Below, piece by piece: positions 39,440-52,603 of a stretch of 64,000 nt of DNA. Where the stretch lies: assembly GCA_026261815.1 (NCBI GenBank), contig JAMPIT010000484.1, positions 8,220,501-8,284,500 on the forward strand, in the 5' to 3' direction. This DNA is from Monarcha castaneiventris obscurior (taxonomy: Eukaryota > Chordata > Aves > Passeriformes > Monarchidae). Position 1 is the stretch's first letter; each line of letters opens with the position of its first letter. Position numbers and translations under genes: made by a program. The notes under the pieces were generated by a model, which saw nothing but the letters and a program-made list of their open reading frames with translations, did not search any database and had not been told where the DNA came from.

Positions 39440-41274
39440 GTAAGATGAAGAGTACAGAACAAAGTAAAGCAAACTTGTGCATAGCTGTTATGAGTTCCTT
39501 ATTTCAGGAGCTTCTGCCAAACTGTCCAGCCAGCTGCGAGGTGGGAGAGTGTGCAAACTCTTTGTCCCTGAGGGCTTTACAGCTGGTGGTGCCTCTGTGA
39601 ACACCCCTGGATGCTGCATGGGGCTATCCAAGACTGGCCTCTCTGGGGCCCACTTCACAAATGCTGTTGAAGACTGTCAAAGGACCATGTGATGGCAGCA
39701 AGAAATTCAATACTAAATAAACTCTCCCAGATTTTTGATGGAATGTGTTTATAGGTGCTCCATGCATTTTTAACAAAGAGATGCAATCCTCCTTTGGATG
39801 GAGTTGCATCAGTTTAAAACTTTGGGGCTGTTGTTTGATAACACTACTCTCCTCCTTATATGGAAAATGTGATATTCTAAAAATGCATACTGTAGAGATG
39901 CAGTGGACTTTTATTTACTCTCCTTGAGCTACCAATGAACCCACAGTCAGAACAGTCCAAGTTTCTGATAGTAAACCAGGCCTAGTGGAGCAATGCAGTT
40001 GTTTAAAGCCTTTTGTGAGGAAGCATAATCCTTTTCATCTTTCTTTACTTGCTTCCTGAATCCCTGTAATTTACAATGTGTTTACAGAAGAAATGGGGTT
40101 ACATGGCCATGGTTGGTAGCTCTGGAAACTAATTGTGCTGAGCAATCTCTGTATCTGTTTTCCTTTGGAGCCTCTAACACAATGTTCTGCTCAGGTCCTC
40201 TGAACACAGAGGCTGTTGACTTTTAAAACAAAGCTTCCGCCCCTCTTATCATTGTAACACGTAACTGTTCAAAAGGAAGCTGACAGAACTAATTTGAGCT
40301 TTTTCCCTAGGAGGTGTCAGCTGGCAATCTTTGTTTAAACACTGTGAATGTTATTTAACTTAGTCTTTATTTCATTTTTAATCTTAAAATTAGGCAATCC
40401 AGCTTTGAATCTATTCCCATTGAGAAGTGAAGACTGGGTCTATGTCTCAAGCAGTCAATCGGGTTTGTAATCTGCTGTGTGGCTTGTAAGGCAGTCCAAG
40501 TTCTGCGTCATTATTAACCATCTGGATCATGAATTAGTAACTCTGAATATAAATATACATAATATATGCTATATGTGTAATTTGTACTGGGTAGATAAAA
40601 TTCAGCCGCTGAAGATAGCACTGGTACTCCTTGCTAACAGTTTTAGGAGGCTATATTGTCAATTGTCATAGAAATATCTGACCCTTGTACATAAGACTCG
40701 TGGCAGCAATAGGGTACATGTTCTCAATTAACACTTACAATGGAAATTCAGTATTGCAGGGGTCTTGCAGTGTCATTTTACAGAGTCATGACTTTTCATC
40801 CTGTGTCTAGTTCATGTAATGGTGTAAGCAAAGATTAATTTGACATGTCAGAAGTTGAAAGGATAGCTACATTTAGGACTGTAATCTTCCCTTATAACAT
40901 ATTAATGACAGTTTTATATCTCTGTCAAAAGAAAAATGTACCTCTTATTACCCTTAGTAGTAGAGTATATTTTATTTACTTTATTGATAAGACAAAGGAC
41001 ACAAGATCTGAACTGGTATTTCAGCCAATTGTCTTAAAAATTACTGAGGGTAAGGGTATAATTACTACCTTCCAAAATGCTGGTTGGATTTCTTAATGAT
41101 GCCTAAAGGTTGTGGTGCCACTTGGAGCAATTACTGTTAAGTCTCTCACTGCTGCCCTTTAGCATGAATGAAGCCAGAGGCCTAACTGCAAAAGTCAGAA
41201 AAAAATCCCAATCCATTAAATGGACTATTCTGTTGTAACTACTGGAGATTTAACTGATGTCTTTACTTCTTTGT

Positions 41275-41720
41275 TGAAAATTTTCTTGGTTTGGAAGACA
41301 GGTGTCTGCTAAGGAAGGCAGGAACCTCCCTTGGAATGGAAAATCTAACTCCCTTCCCTCCAAATTATTATAATTTTGAAATAAAGGGGCTTTCAGGCAA
41401 AGATATGAGAAATAGGAATAACAGTTCTTTACTAATATATATAACAAGGCAGTAATACAGAAACACTGGCTTAACCTGACAGAGTCAGGATATAACCTGA
41501 CACCCTGTCGGGCAGGGAGGTGGTAGCAGTCCAATTAAATGGTGGCTGCAGTCCTCTGGGGTGATAGATGTGGTTCTGTTGAAGGGGTGATCCTGTAGAA
41601 GGGTCTGGTCTTCCTCTGAAGGTCCAGTGGTGGTTATGTAGCTCTTGTCCTCTGGGAATCCAGTATGTAAGGGCTCCTTGTGGTGTTCCAGTCCTCAGAA
41701 GCTTTCCTCAGGCTGCCTTA
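41275..41720 (-). mobile_element. Endogenous retrovirus LTR-like interspersed repeat, minus strand
   Basis: From about 'ttggtttggaagacaggtg' through 'aaaggggctttcaggcaaag', 'ataacctgacaccctgtcgg' and 'tgatcctgtagaagggtctg' to 'ccagtcctcagaagctttcc', the block closely resembles a high-copy LTR-type repeat that I recall from songbird genomes. Internally, the 'gtcctctg' and 'ggtccagtggtgg' words recur, as in that repeat. No viral genes adjoin it. Boundaries are approximate, and family and orientation are from recall. Confidence 0.5.
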
Positions 41721-44700
41721 TGATTTCTTAAGTGGCACATTTCAGTGGCTGATTATGCTACTAGTTATACAGTACATAACTTGTAACAGAAAAAATTTAT
41801 TAAATGGCTATAAAAATGCATATGGGCACTCCCCTTAGCTGCCATATCCATCCCATAGCCATGCCACGTCAGTTAATATGAAAATCCTGGTAGTTTTATA
41901 TTTTGTGAATTAGGTGCTGATAGTAGAGAAATGCTGAGCTTATCATGGTTTTCGTTTTGCTTTATGAACATCATATAATCTTTGAGGAAGGAAAAACAAT
42001 AGTAAGAAACAGGACTGGCCCAAGCCATGTTGTCTGAAGTGGGCAATGTCCAGTTTGCTGGCTGCTGAGGGGCAGAGTCAGCGTGGGACAATGTGGCACA
42101 GAATCACCCCTCCATCAGAGCTGTGACTGCACTCTCTGGTCCAAATCAAAGCTGGAACTCCACCAAGTTACAGGCTGCACAAACACAAAAGAAGTGATTT
42201 AGAAAAGACTGAAAGCTAAGTGAGTATAAGAAGCAAATATGGCAGGAGAACAGGGCACGGAGGTAAGATGTCATTTGGAGAAGATGGCAAATGAATGGCA
42301 GAGCTCAAATAGATTCAGGCACCCTGACATCCACACTAACATTCTGTCCCCTTCACTGCATTGCTTGAGAAAACATCCTGCCCTGAAAAATGGCACTAGG
42401 TGCATACTGAAGTAACCTGTGTCAAGCTAGATGTTTCATTTTATTTTAATTTATAATTCAGGAAACATATTTTGCAGAAAAATGTCTCAATGGTTATAGT
42501 CATTACAAGCAGTGTGTGCTGCAGGAGGCTCATTCTGGGCAGAGAAATACTGTGGTTGCACTCTGAATCTTTATTACAGCAAACAACTAACTGAAGCTCT
42601 GAATTGAATATTTGTGATTAAAGATATGTTTAAAACTGGAAGAGGCCAGGTAAATAGAATAAATATTTCCTTTGAGCAGGACAGGTGATGCCAGTGCCAT
42701 CTAAATATTTAGCATTCTTTTTCTGGCATGTTCTTCTGACTGCAGTGACACCTACTGAGATGATACTGGATTCTTATATTACAATATCCTTTTTCCAAAT
42801 TAATTGCCTATCTGTAATCAGTCAACCATGGCTGCTGTTTGCAAACAACATCTTCTGTACAACTCTGAACAAGTGAAGTAACGCCAATTAATTTCCAGTT
42901 ATATTATTAAGAAACAGAATGATAGTTGGGGCAGTAGTGTCTCTTGCTGTCTTTATGAATAGTCTCTTGAGATCCTAATGTCCAAGGAAATAAAAAGAAG
43001 CAGATAGGAGGAGAGCACCATCATATGCTTTATGAAGAATGGTGTCTGATGGTTGGGTGCCATTCTCATGAAGTGAAACTGGAGTTCTGGGTGTCAAGAG
43101 GACAGTTTAAAGCAATAACGCCATGGGCTGAAAAAGGAGCATGACCTTGCACAACATGCAAAGGCTCCCCTTTGAAAACAGGGTTGTATTAATAGTCACA
43201 TAGTGATGTTGTCCCTTGCTACCAGTGGCCTTTTATTTTTAGGAAGATGTTTAGATTTTGAACTTTCACAAATAGGTTAAAAAAAGTTATTACTCACAGG
43301 GATTTTTATTCCTACCAGGAGATAGTCCAGTTTGCAGAGGGTTTTTTTTTGTTGCTTCATCAGAATAGAGATGGAGTTTTAAATGGAACCATTTTTATCT
43401 AATATGTATAAAATGTGACCTGTTTGGACATGGCTGGATGGTGGAAGAGAATGTATTGCAGACAGGCCAGCCAAAAAATGAGGCTGTAAGAGGGTGGCTC
43501 CACCTGGGATCAAACCAGGACAGCAAAGGCAGGAGAAGCATTGGGCTGTGTTGTGTTAGGAGCACTGCTAAGAAGAGATGGAGCAGGCTTGGAATGGGGA
43601 GGAAAATAGTGAGAAACAAAGTCTTACTGCTGAGAATACAGAAATAATGGGAAGAGACAACGTAAGATGATGAAAACGAATATATGTACATAAGAATTTA
43701 TAATTGCAAAAAAGCCTTGTTAATATTTTGGAATTTATTCTCATGCTGCCACTAAAAAGCACACTTAGAATTCAGAACAGTTCTCTTGCCAGCAGAGATG
43801 AACTGGCTCTGGAACAATTAGGCTATGTTTTTGTCTTTAGTATTTACAAGGCTGAATTAAGCTGCTAAATTAATACAGCTAAAATCGTTGCTGGGTCTGT
43901 ACTTTTTTAATTTAATTTTTTTTCTGTCTGGGTAAAACTGAGAGATTTATTTTGTGAATGCTGGTGTCCCTATATTCATCTCACTTTCATTATTGCCCAT
44001 CAAAGTATCTAAGACTAGAAAAGCATCAGTATCACCCTTTGAGACCAGTGCTGAGTCATGTCCGGTTGGTTCCTTTGGATGCTTTTTTCCTTTCCTGGCT
44101 TCAGAGACATTCTGCATTTACCTCTTCTCATATGCATTAAACATCCTGCTGGTTCTCTGTAACTTGTGGAATGTTTTCTTACAAAAGGGTCCAGAAATTA
44201 TTATCTGAATAGAAACCATCTGTAGAAACATACAAATCTGTGCAGAAATTTGGGTTTATTTCTTGTGACTCACTTGAGCTGTGATATTAAGTGGATTCCT
44301 GTTTATTAGTAAAGTCAAGAATAAAAGAGGGATATGAGTCTCTCCCTGGAAAAGATGAGATGTAAAGTGAACTGATGCAAGCACACTGAGAATAGGCTAA
44401 TATCCTTTCTGCTTCTTATTTAAATTTAAAAAAAATCTTGGGAAACAAATTTTGAACTGAACCATTGTGTGGCTATTGAGTTAGAGACAGAATTTTGTGC
44501 TATTTATTTTGCTCATAGATAATAAATTATTCCTGAAAATTTATTGATTTTTAATGTAATACCTACATTAATTTAAAAATAAAATTTAAAGGAAATGTTT
44601 TAGGCATGTTTTGAGGTATGTGCAGCTTTTTAGAGGGGTTTTTATATATTCCTGTGTGTATTTTCCTAGACAGGCCTATTTACTAGTTTATTGACAACGT

Positions 44701-47700
44701 ATTCTTTTTCATCAGGCTTTAATATGCTGACACATATGTATCTCTTGCTCTATGCAGCAGCTGAGTTGTTCTATCTAAATGTAAAGAGTTCTCCTGGCTC
44801 GAATGCAGTGTACAGGATGAGTGAAGTCTCTGGGGTCTTGCTCACAATCATAAGCTGACACTGATAGCATTTTGCAGATGGTGCTTGGGTGGACAAAAGA
44901 AGTGAACATATACAGATCTAATGAACACACTGAATTGGTTTCTGTTCAACATTTCTCACTGGACTACCAGAGAGAGGAAATTAAATCAACTCACGACAGC
45001 TATCTTGCACATCTCACCTGGGAAGGTATGCATGAGGTAGGACAGGCACTGCTTAACATTAATCAGTCTCCTGAAGTCATTACATTCATGAGGAAATGTA
45101 ATTCACATGTGATTACTTTTTAATTTACTCTGTAATCACATTCCAAGTGAACAGGGCAAGCTTAAAATGAAATTTAAAAGTCAAATAATGCTTTGTATTA
45201 AGAATTCACAATTTTTATGTGCACTTAGGTTAATAAAGATTTTACAATAACCATTTGTGACTGAACATATAATTTTTTGATGGAAGCTGGTGCCATACTT
45301 TGGATAAAATGCATTTGAATTTTGTCCAAGAATTGTAGTGGGCCCTAAGATTTTCAGGATTATGTTTCATACCAAATTTTCATCTTGTTTAAATATTCTT
45401 ATTTTAAGAATAGAACAAAACAAAACAGATATATCCCAGATCTCAGTTTGCATGAATTAATGCATTTTTAACTTCTGCTTTGCCTCTGAGGCAAATGATA
45501 CATTTGTGATAGCCATCATCAGGAAAGTCAGGCTGGTTTCCTACAAACAACTGAAATTATAGAATGACAAACGTGGATGTACAGTCACTTCATGCTTTCT
45601 CAAGAGTTCCTTACACTTTTGTTTTGCTCCTAATTTCAGTGAATCAATTGTGAAATTCCTGTTTATCAAAAATGGAGCTCGGAGCTTTTCAGAATAACAA
45701 ACCCTCTTGAAATCATCTACACTTTTTGTCACTTCTGGCTCTATGCTTAACACTTCCAAGGAATTGTTGTTTAAAGTGAAGTGGTCAGAAGATAGTTCAG
45801 TGTTACTGCAACTGAGTATTGTGAGGAAGGGTGAGTATAGGAAGGATGTCTGGGGTAAATTAAAGCTGATTTACCTTGGTTTAGTTTAAAAGGCAAAGTG
45901 AGCTCTTTCATGTAACTCTGCATTTTTGTTTTGTTGGTGCAAATCCAGCTGTGGGGACCTTGTTACGCTTTCCCAGAGCGTGCAGAGCATCATGGTGTGT
46001 CCCAGAGAGCCCTGATTCCAATTTCTCTTGCCTGGGATAGGGGCTTTGTCAGCAACAGAGGGAGGACAGAACCATGAATTCACCTCTGTGTGCCCATCAG
46101 GCTGAGGATGGAAGCCGGGTATCACACTGGCTGTCGCTGCGGATTTGCTCCTCTGAGTTCCTGCGTCCAGGAAGTTGGGAGGGACACTCCTGTGAGCTGG
46201 ACTGCCCAATCTGTGGATGAGGAGAGGGCTGGAAGGCTGGTAAGTGCTGGAAAAGGGCTGCAATTATTTTATTCTGGTTGCATCCCTAAAAGGAATGAAA
46301 AAAAAAGTCTTTTTTTTTTCTTTTCCTTCACAGTTGGCTCTGTGAAAGTGTTGATTTGATACATATGTTGTAAATGATCTCTTGGCAAAGAAACACTATG
46401 ATTAGAAAAGGTAGCAGCCACCTACATACAAATACATGCAGTTTAGGATTTTGGTTCATTTTCTGCTGCTTATGGCAGAATACTCCCTGCACTCTTTATT
46501 TCTGCACAGAGGGAAAGGGACATTATGAATTAAGAAGGAGGAATTCCTGTTGCCTTCTGCCACTAGAGCTCTGCTTTCTGAGTCTCCCTGAAGTCTTGTG
46601 CCCTTTGGTTTGCTTTGCAGCATCTTCCAGAGTGAGAAAACAAACAGGTAAACCTCACCCTGTGTATCTTGGCAGGTTTGGTGTAGTCCTTGTCTTCAGA
46701 GGTCTCTGGCTCTCTCAGAATGTCCCTTGCTTCACTGGGCAGTTTGTATGCCCTGTGTTACTTATGACTATGATTTGTGTCCCTCTGCCTTCACGTGTCA
46801 CTCATGAGGGAGGAATCAGAGGAACTGGGATTCCTTTTTGCTTTTGGAAATTGCTTTTCACTGAGATTTTTTAATGGGAGGGAGACTCATTTGAATCTGA
46901 AGTTTCCTCTGCTGTTCTGCTTGTTGCTCACTCCTGGTTTGGGGATTTCTAATCCCAGAGGCCGGAACCCATCTGCAGAAAGGAGACCATGCTGCTAACA
47001 CGTAAAATGTGCACGTAGACTTTTATCTTGTGAAGTATTTTCATCTATGCCAATATCAATATAAAATAGATGTTTAGGCAGCATTTCTTAGTTGACTGCC
47101 AAAAGCCTGGTTTTTCATTTTGAAGGCTCATGGTGTAATGTGGTCAAACAGGTGGCTAAGAACTGGTTTAAACTAAGATCCTCAGTCTCCTAAAATGCAA
47201 AATAAACCTCTAAAAATCATGTTAAAAACAAAGAGAACTGAAACCATGTTTGCATGATTCTTCCTGGACTCTTTAAGTCTTTGACTCCTTCATGTTTAAC
47301 AACACAAAGTGTTGTTAGATGAGCCTTCAGGTCAGCTTCTGGGTCTAAGCTCCTTGGGAAGTTTTACCTTCAAAGCAGAGATTGTCAGTTAAATCAGGCT
47401 TTGTTGTATCCCTTGCTGTTTGTGTGACTTATGCTATCATGATGTGTTTCAAGCTTCAGTAGTGAAAAACTTCTGTGAAAGGACAAGCAGAGGCTTTATA
47501 TATTTTTAAGGCATATAACCTTCGCAAATAAGGACACTGAGCATGCTGTTGCTAAACTACATCTAAAATATGGTGAGATAGTTGGAATTAGGTTTCCCAT
47601 GTGCTTGATCTGTGCCCAGCTCTTCATATGGGTTTATGAAGCATGAATAATGAAAGAGACTTTGTACACTAACATCTGGAAAGTCATAAAAGTGTATTTA

Positions 47701-50570
47701 TCACCACCCAAGATAGCAAAGCTGAAAAGTGCTGCAGACCTTGTATGAGTTGCAATAGTAACTGAGGAGGTGACTTTAATTGATAAAGCTCTCCAGAGTA
47801 TATTCTGAGCTATGTCTCTTGTCAGATTATTAGCATTGCAATTATGATCAAGATAATTATTGTCTTTTATTGTCAAGGACTGGGTGAAATGTAGGTCATG
47901 TTCTGCTAGCCTTAGTCAGGACATCATCTCAGCAGCTGAAGGTGGGCTATGAAGCTATAGTTCCTTTGCTCATCCTTTCTAAGGAAATCTTTTAGCAGTG
48001 CCAAGTAATATGTAAGACCTGGGAAAAAAATCCCTCTTTCAGGCTTCAACAATAAAGTCTGTAAGGAGTTGTGGTCAAAATGTAACTGAAAATCACCTAC
48101 CGTGGCAAGTTCCCCATTCCTGAGATTATACAAATCACCACAGGAATGAACACCAAGTCTTCAGGTCCAATTTTTTGGTGCCAAGTCTTGGTCCTCAGAT
48201 TGGCTCCTCAACCCCCACCTGTCTTTGCAGTGAGAACCTGCATCTGTAGTATTTCAGGGCAAAGAGAGAACAATCACCTACCCAATCACTGGGGCTTCCC
48301 TGGGCTTCACCTGGCACTGCTGTGTTGGAGACCTGCCATGGGATCTCTCCTGTTCCTACATACGCATTACACTTCAACTGAAATGACAGGCTTAATATTT
48401 TTTTAATCAATTTTCTGGGGAATTGATATCTAGAATTCAGTTTGAAAATATTAACCTGTTAATTGCAGGGGACAAACAGCAGTTTGTATAACCACAGGAC
48501 CTTTTGTTTGGATGAATTTGAAGCAGTCTTTGCTGTCAGTGGAGCTGATGAAATGGTCTTCTCCAAAGCCTTTCCCTTTCTCACTTACCACATCAGGAGG
48601 TTAGTGCTAGGATACCATGCTCAGCTCTGGTGCTCACAGGACATTGAAAAACAGTGAGACTGCAGAAAAGAACAGTAACAGTGAGTCAAGAAATGGAGAA
48701 AATGCAAGTGTAAGAGAGTAATGAGTATATGCGAATAAGGCAGAAAGAGCCCTTGAGGACCAGCTTCAGGGAGTGGAATTGTCCCACTGGGCTTGCTTAT
48801 GAGGTTGCTTATGTTTTAAGCTGTGAGTAACAAAAGCCAAAGTTTGTCCCACAATTAGTTGAGAGACAAAAGCAACAACCAAATAGTTTTATGCCACTTT
48901 AACCAAAGCTACAGAGGCAACTTTGTGTGTTCTTTTTTTTCCTACAAAGAACTTATCTGCTGCTTAAAATGGTCAGTGAAAAAAATGTTTCTATAGTTAG
49001 CATGCACAGCTGTAGGAAAATATTCCTTAGATTTGACATGTTAAAAATAAATAATTAGAATTTTTGTTCCAGAATAACATTTTCTTCTGAAATCAGTCTG
49101 ATTTAATTAAGCAATTTCCATCATCACACATGCATCCCAACCTGGAAATCATTTAGAATAACTTGAAGGGACAGCTCTGGTTAACCTGGAGTAAAAATGT
49201 GGTGTCATACCAGATGGTTTGGCTGATTTTTTGCTTTAGTTTTAATTTAAAAAACCCCACATTTTATATATAGTGAAATTGTGAAGTTATAGGTTCTCTG
49301 CTTGTTTTTATTTTTTCTCCTGTTTAGACAATGATCTCAAGAAGAAATTATCTAATAGCTCTAGACCTCCTTTTCCTGTTTATTTTAGTTGTACAAAACG
49401 TTAGCAGAGTAGCAGATGAACAGGAATATCAGCATTTTCTGTAAGACTTCCACAGTCATTGAAAATGTTGCTTTCCTGTTTTCTTTGGCCTGCTCAGGCT
49501 GCACCAGCCGGGTTTTGCTCTTTCCAATGAGCTTCAATAACTGCATTTCTTTTGCGGGCAGAAGACAGCATTCTCTAATAAAACACATCTGGTATAGCTG
49601 AAGGATCAGTCATGAGCTGACCTAAATGTGGGTTGGAAGTGCTCCTGAGGGGACACTGCTTTCTTCAGTCCTTTTAATCTTTTTAAAATCCTTAGAAGTG
49701 GCAGGCCAGCTATATAAGTAGTTCCCACTCCTAATTAACAGCCCTACCTTGTGGATGTAGTAGTATATAGACTTTGCTAAGTCACTCTTAAATGAGACTG
49801 ATTTGTGTTTACCTTTCATTAGGTTACTGCCTCTTCCCTTCACAGAAACCCTTTTATTGGAGGGAGTAGTCACAGGTAAATGTCACAGTTTTTGAAGGAG
49901 ACTCTCTTCATGCAGTTAAGTTTACTTAACCCAAATCTGGTTTGAAAGAGTGTTTTCAGTGATTTCTCTGTAGCATGGCAAGGTGTCCCCAGCAACAGGT
50001 CTCTCTCAGCAGTGTGACTTTGCTGAATCCTATCAGATTTATATGCAACATAGTTATATAGGTGCTGGGACAGAGCAGGGAGCAAAGTTGTGCTGCTCAG
50101 CAGAACTGTCATGAACTAGGAAACAAAAGCTGAAGTGATTGATTGGGTGACGATTTCTGCAAATGATACCAAAATTAAAACATTAAGCTAATGACTTTAA
50201 AGAAAATTGCATTGCCATGTGCAATTTATTCACTAGAGAGAAAGCAAATGTGGGTTTACTTTCACAAAAAAGAGTGAAATAAAATTGAGCCAAGGAACCT
50301 TCTTTCTCTGTTTGCTTCTCCCTGGAGCTTCAAAACTGAGCAGCTGTCAGAATTTTTCATCTGTTTGACCTGTCACAGGAGAGGTCAGCACTGATCAGTG
50401 ACTATACTTTTTAACAGATGGAGGGATGTAATTGAGAATAATTCCTCTGCAATTTGGTAGGCAGGGGTTGTTTCAAACTGGCTTTCAAAGGCAGTTCCAG
50501 AATGGAAATGCTAGAAACTCTGTAAGTGAATCAGCTTTAATTTGTGGGGCTGCAAATATCTTTTTTACTT
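41721..50570. other. Unannotated stretch with one GC-rich exon-like block
   Basis: No confident gene. A GC-rich block at about 45950-46250 holds the weak exon candidate listed separately. The longest frame (46374-46874 plus, 166 codons) has no recognisable motif and no signal of a start or expression context. Confidence 0.5.
46101..46239 (+). CDS. Weak candidate exon in a GC-rich block, 139 bp, unidentified
   Basis: The left edge is 'ctgtgtgcccatcag', a good acceptor, and the right edge is GGCTG|GTAAGTGC, an excellent donor. One frame is open through all 46 codons (one leading base), with a cysteine-containing stretch TGCRCGF. Another frame is open almost to the end. The block is GC-richer and has more CpG than its surroundings. 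It could be a coding exon, an exon of a noncoding RNA, or a chance arrangement. Confidence 0.17.
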
Positions 50571-50820
50571 TGTTTCTGGGTTTGGTTTCTTTTTTGTTTT
50601 GGTCTGGTTTGGGGTTTTTTTGATTTGTTTTGTGGGGGTTGTTGTTGTTGTTACTGTTGTTGTGTTTTTTGGTTTGATTTTTTGTTGTTTTTGTTTTGGT
50701 TTGGTTTTTTGGTTTGTTTGTTTGTTTGGGTTTTTTTTTGGTATTGTTGTTTAGGTTTGATTTGGTTTTGTTTAGGTTTTTTGGTTGGTTTGTTGGTGGG
50801 TTTTTTGGTTTTGTTTTTTT
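50571..50820 (+). repeat. 250-bp strand-asymmetric G/T-only tract
   Basis: By hand count only about 11 of 250 bases are A or C. The tract mixes GTT, GTTT, TTTGG and GGTTTT words rather than one clean unit, with (GTT)n at 50639-50651 and (TTTG)n around 50711-50728. The edges are abrupt. The complementary strand is an A/C tract, so long apparent frames on both strands are low-complexity artefacts and not genes. Confidence 0.9.
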
Positions 50821-52597
50821 TTAACCCCAATGAAAAAACTGCAGAATGGAAGCACTCACATTTTAAACAGCCATATATTTTCCAGAAATTACTTGAAGTG
50901 TAATCAATTTTTACCATCTCCTGGGGTGCCCTTCAGCTAAGAGAGAGGGAGCCCAGAAATGCAGTGACATTGCATTGTGAGTGCTGATTGTGAGGGCTCA
51001 GATGCCCTGGGCTGGATATGTGGTACAGACAGCTGATGCACAAATGCCCGAGCAGCTGCTCTACCATGGGTTCATGCTTGGCAACAGGAGGCACGGTTTC
51101 AAAAGAAGAATTTTAGAGCTTCTCTGAAGTACTACTTGGAATAAATGAGTTTATCTGTTGAGCTCTGTCAGTCCTTGGTAAGAAGTAGGAAGCCCAGGTA
51201 AAGTGTCTGGAGCACAAAAATGGGCTAAGAAGTGTAGTCTGTGCACAGGATGGAGGGAACTGCGCCACTTCTGTGCTGGCCTTTGTCCGAGGGTGAGTCA
51301 GTGAGCACAGGGAGACGTGTCCTAACCCAAGAATTACAGGAATTGCAAGTGAAATGCACAGATCAGTGTTGGGGGCAATGTCCAAACCCAGCAGGTTGAT
51401 GCCAGCTGTGCCAGAGTTTCTTGGGTGCTGATAAGAGCCCTGGTTCGTGCTCACTCCATCCATCTCCTCAGGCAGAACAGCCCTTGAATATGAGCCATTC
51501 CTGTCTCACTGCCACCACCTGCAACCAGGGGCACTCAGCTACAGTGGCCTGAATATTGATGTGATTTTTGGGTGGCTTTTTAGATGATGAGGTTACAGTA
51601 TCTTGAACAGTGCTAAAGGACACATTCTGCTAAATGCCAATCTATGGCTTTCTCACTTTCTGAAAGAAACAGTTGGTTCTTTAGTTAGAAATCTGTGAAG
51701 CTTTGATGGGTATAAGCATTTGGATGGCTCAATACTGCAACATCTCTGAAGTCCTTTCCTATTTTTTTTACTTAAAGTATTACAGTATGTTTGGGTGTTT
51801 TATGTTTGGGGTTTCCACAGCAGCTTGGTTTCTTGTAAGAATCCCATTTGGAGTTGTCACAGATGTTGAGGTGCCTGCTCATTAGGTGCTAACAGGCCAG
51901 GCAAATAGGAATTTAAAAAAATAAAAATTGTAATGTGTGCTTCTCTTTAATCTTCTCCCAACCCCACCTTATTCAACCATGTAAATCCCTTTCTTTGCCA
52001 TGTTAACACTGTATAGAAATTTTAAAAACTTCAGGTCATATGAATACCACTAACAGACTGCAAATCCTGAATGAGAAATGTATGTTAGTGCTGCAGTTCC
52101 ATACCTTTTCCGTACTCAGACCTGATTACATAGATTAATATGTTCAACTTGGTTATGTAAATTGAGTTGATTAGATCACAGCCTAGGCTGAGTACAATGA
52201 CTGTTTGGGGTTATTTGGCACGATACAGTATTATTCCCTTCCTCTCCACTGGATATGACTGCATACTCCCAACAGGCCACAGCACAATTAATTTAGAAAC
52301 ATGATCAAATTCTGCAGTCATTACTGGATGTTGTCCACAGTCTCCAGAGACCACTGATAAGAACAACAATAGACTAAGACATGATAGTCCTCTCATCCAA
52401 AGTCTAATTACAAAGTTATACACTTCAGTTCTCAAAGGACAGCCTTTTAGCACAACTTCAGTATCTTTTGATTATCTTTTTGCGTTATATCTATAATTTG
52501 ATCCATCTTTCTTTTACAAATCACAAGAAAGAGGAGCTAAATGTGTAATACCGTGAATCCAGTGTGACGGAATTAAGGGCTTTGTCACGGATGGATT
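50821..52597. other. Unannotated stretch between the G/T tract and the LTR
   Basis: Nothing recognisable. The frames are short. Confidence 0.5.
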
Positions 52598-52603
52598 GGC
52601 TGG
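52598..52603. repeat. Left target-site duplication (GGCTGG) of the LTR
   Basis: The six bases GGCTGG directly before the LTR are repeated perfectly directly after it, at 53141-53146. A 6-bp duplication is typical of ERVK (class II) integrations, as known from that group. Confidence 0.75.

Larger units (their letters stand above)
35577..41274. other. Unannotated stretch with one weak exon-like segment and a TA/T microsatellite
   Basis: Intronic-looking DNA. See the separate entries at 38288-38334 and 39342-39439. A 73-bp segment at 36578-36650 has a strong acceptor and an acceptable donor but little coding evidence. Confidence 0.5.

Noticed and set aside
46374..46874. Longest open frame in the window (166 codons, plus strand)
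   Set aside because: No recognisable motif, cysteine- and leucine-rich random-looking translation, and no promoter, splice or conservation evidence. A frame of this length is not surprising in 64 kb read in six frames.
48100..48200. Minus-strand protein-like segment ending at a CACG|GTAGGT donor
   Set aside because: No acceptor with a pyrimidine tract exists on its upstream side, and several frames are open.
50544..50917. Long low-complexity frames on both strands (poly F/G/V/C one way, poly K/N/Q/P the other)
   Set aside because: They are direct translations of the G/T-only tract and its complement.
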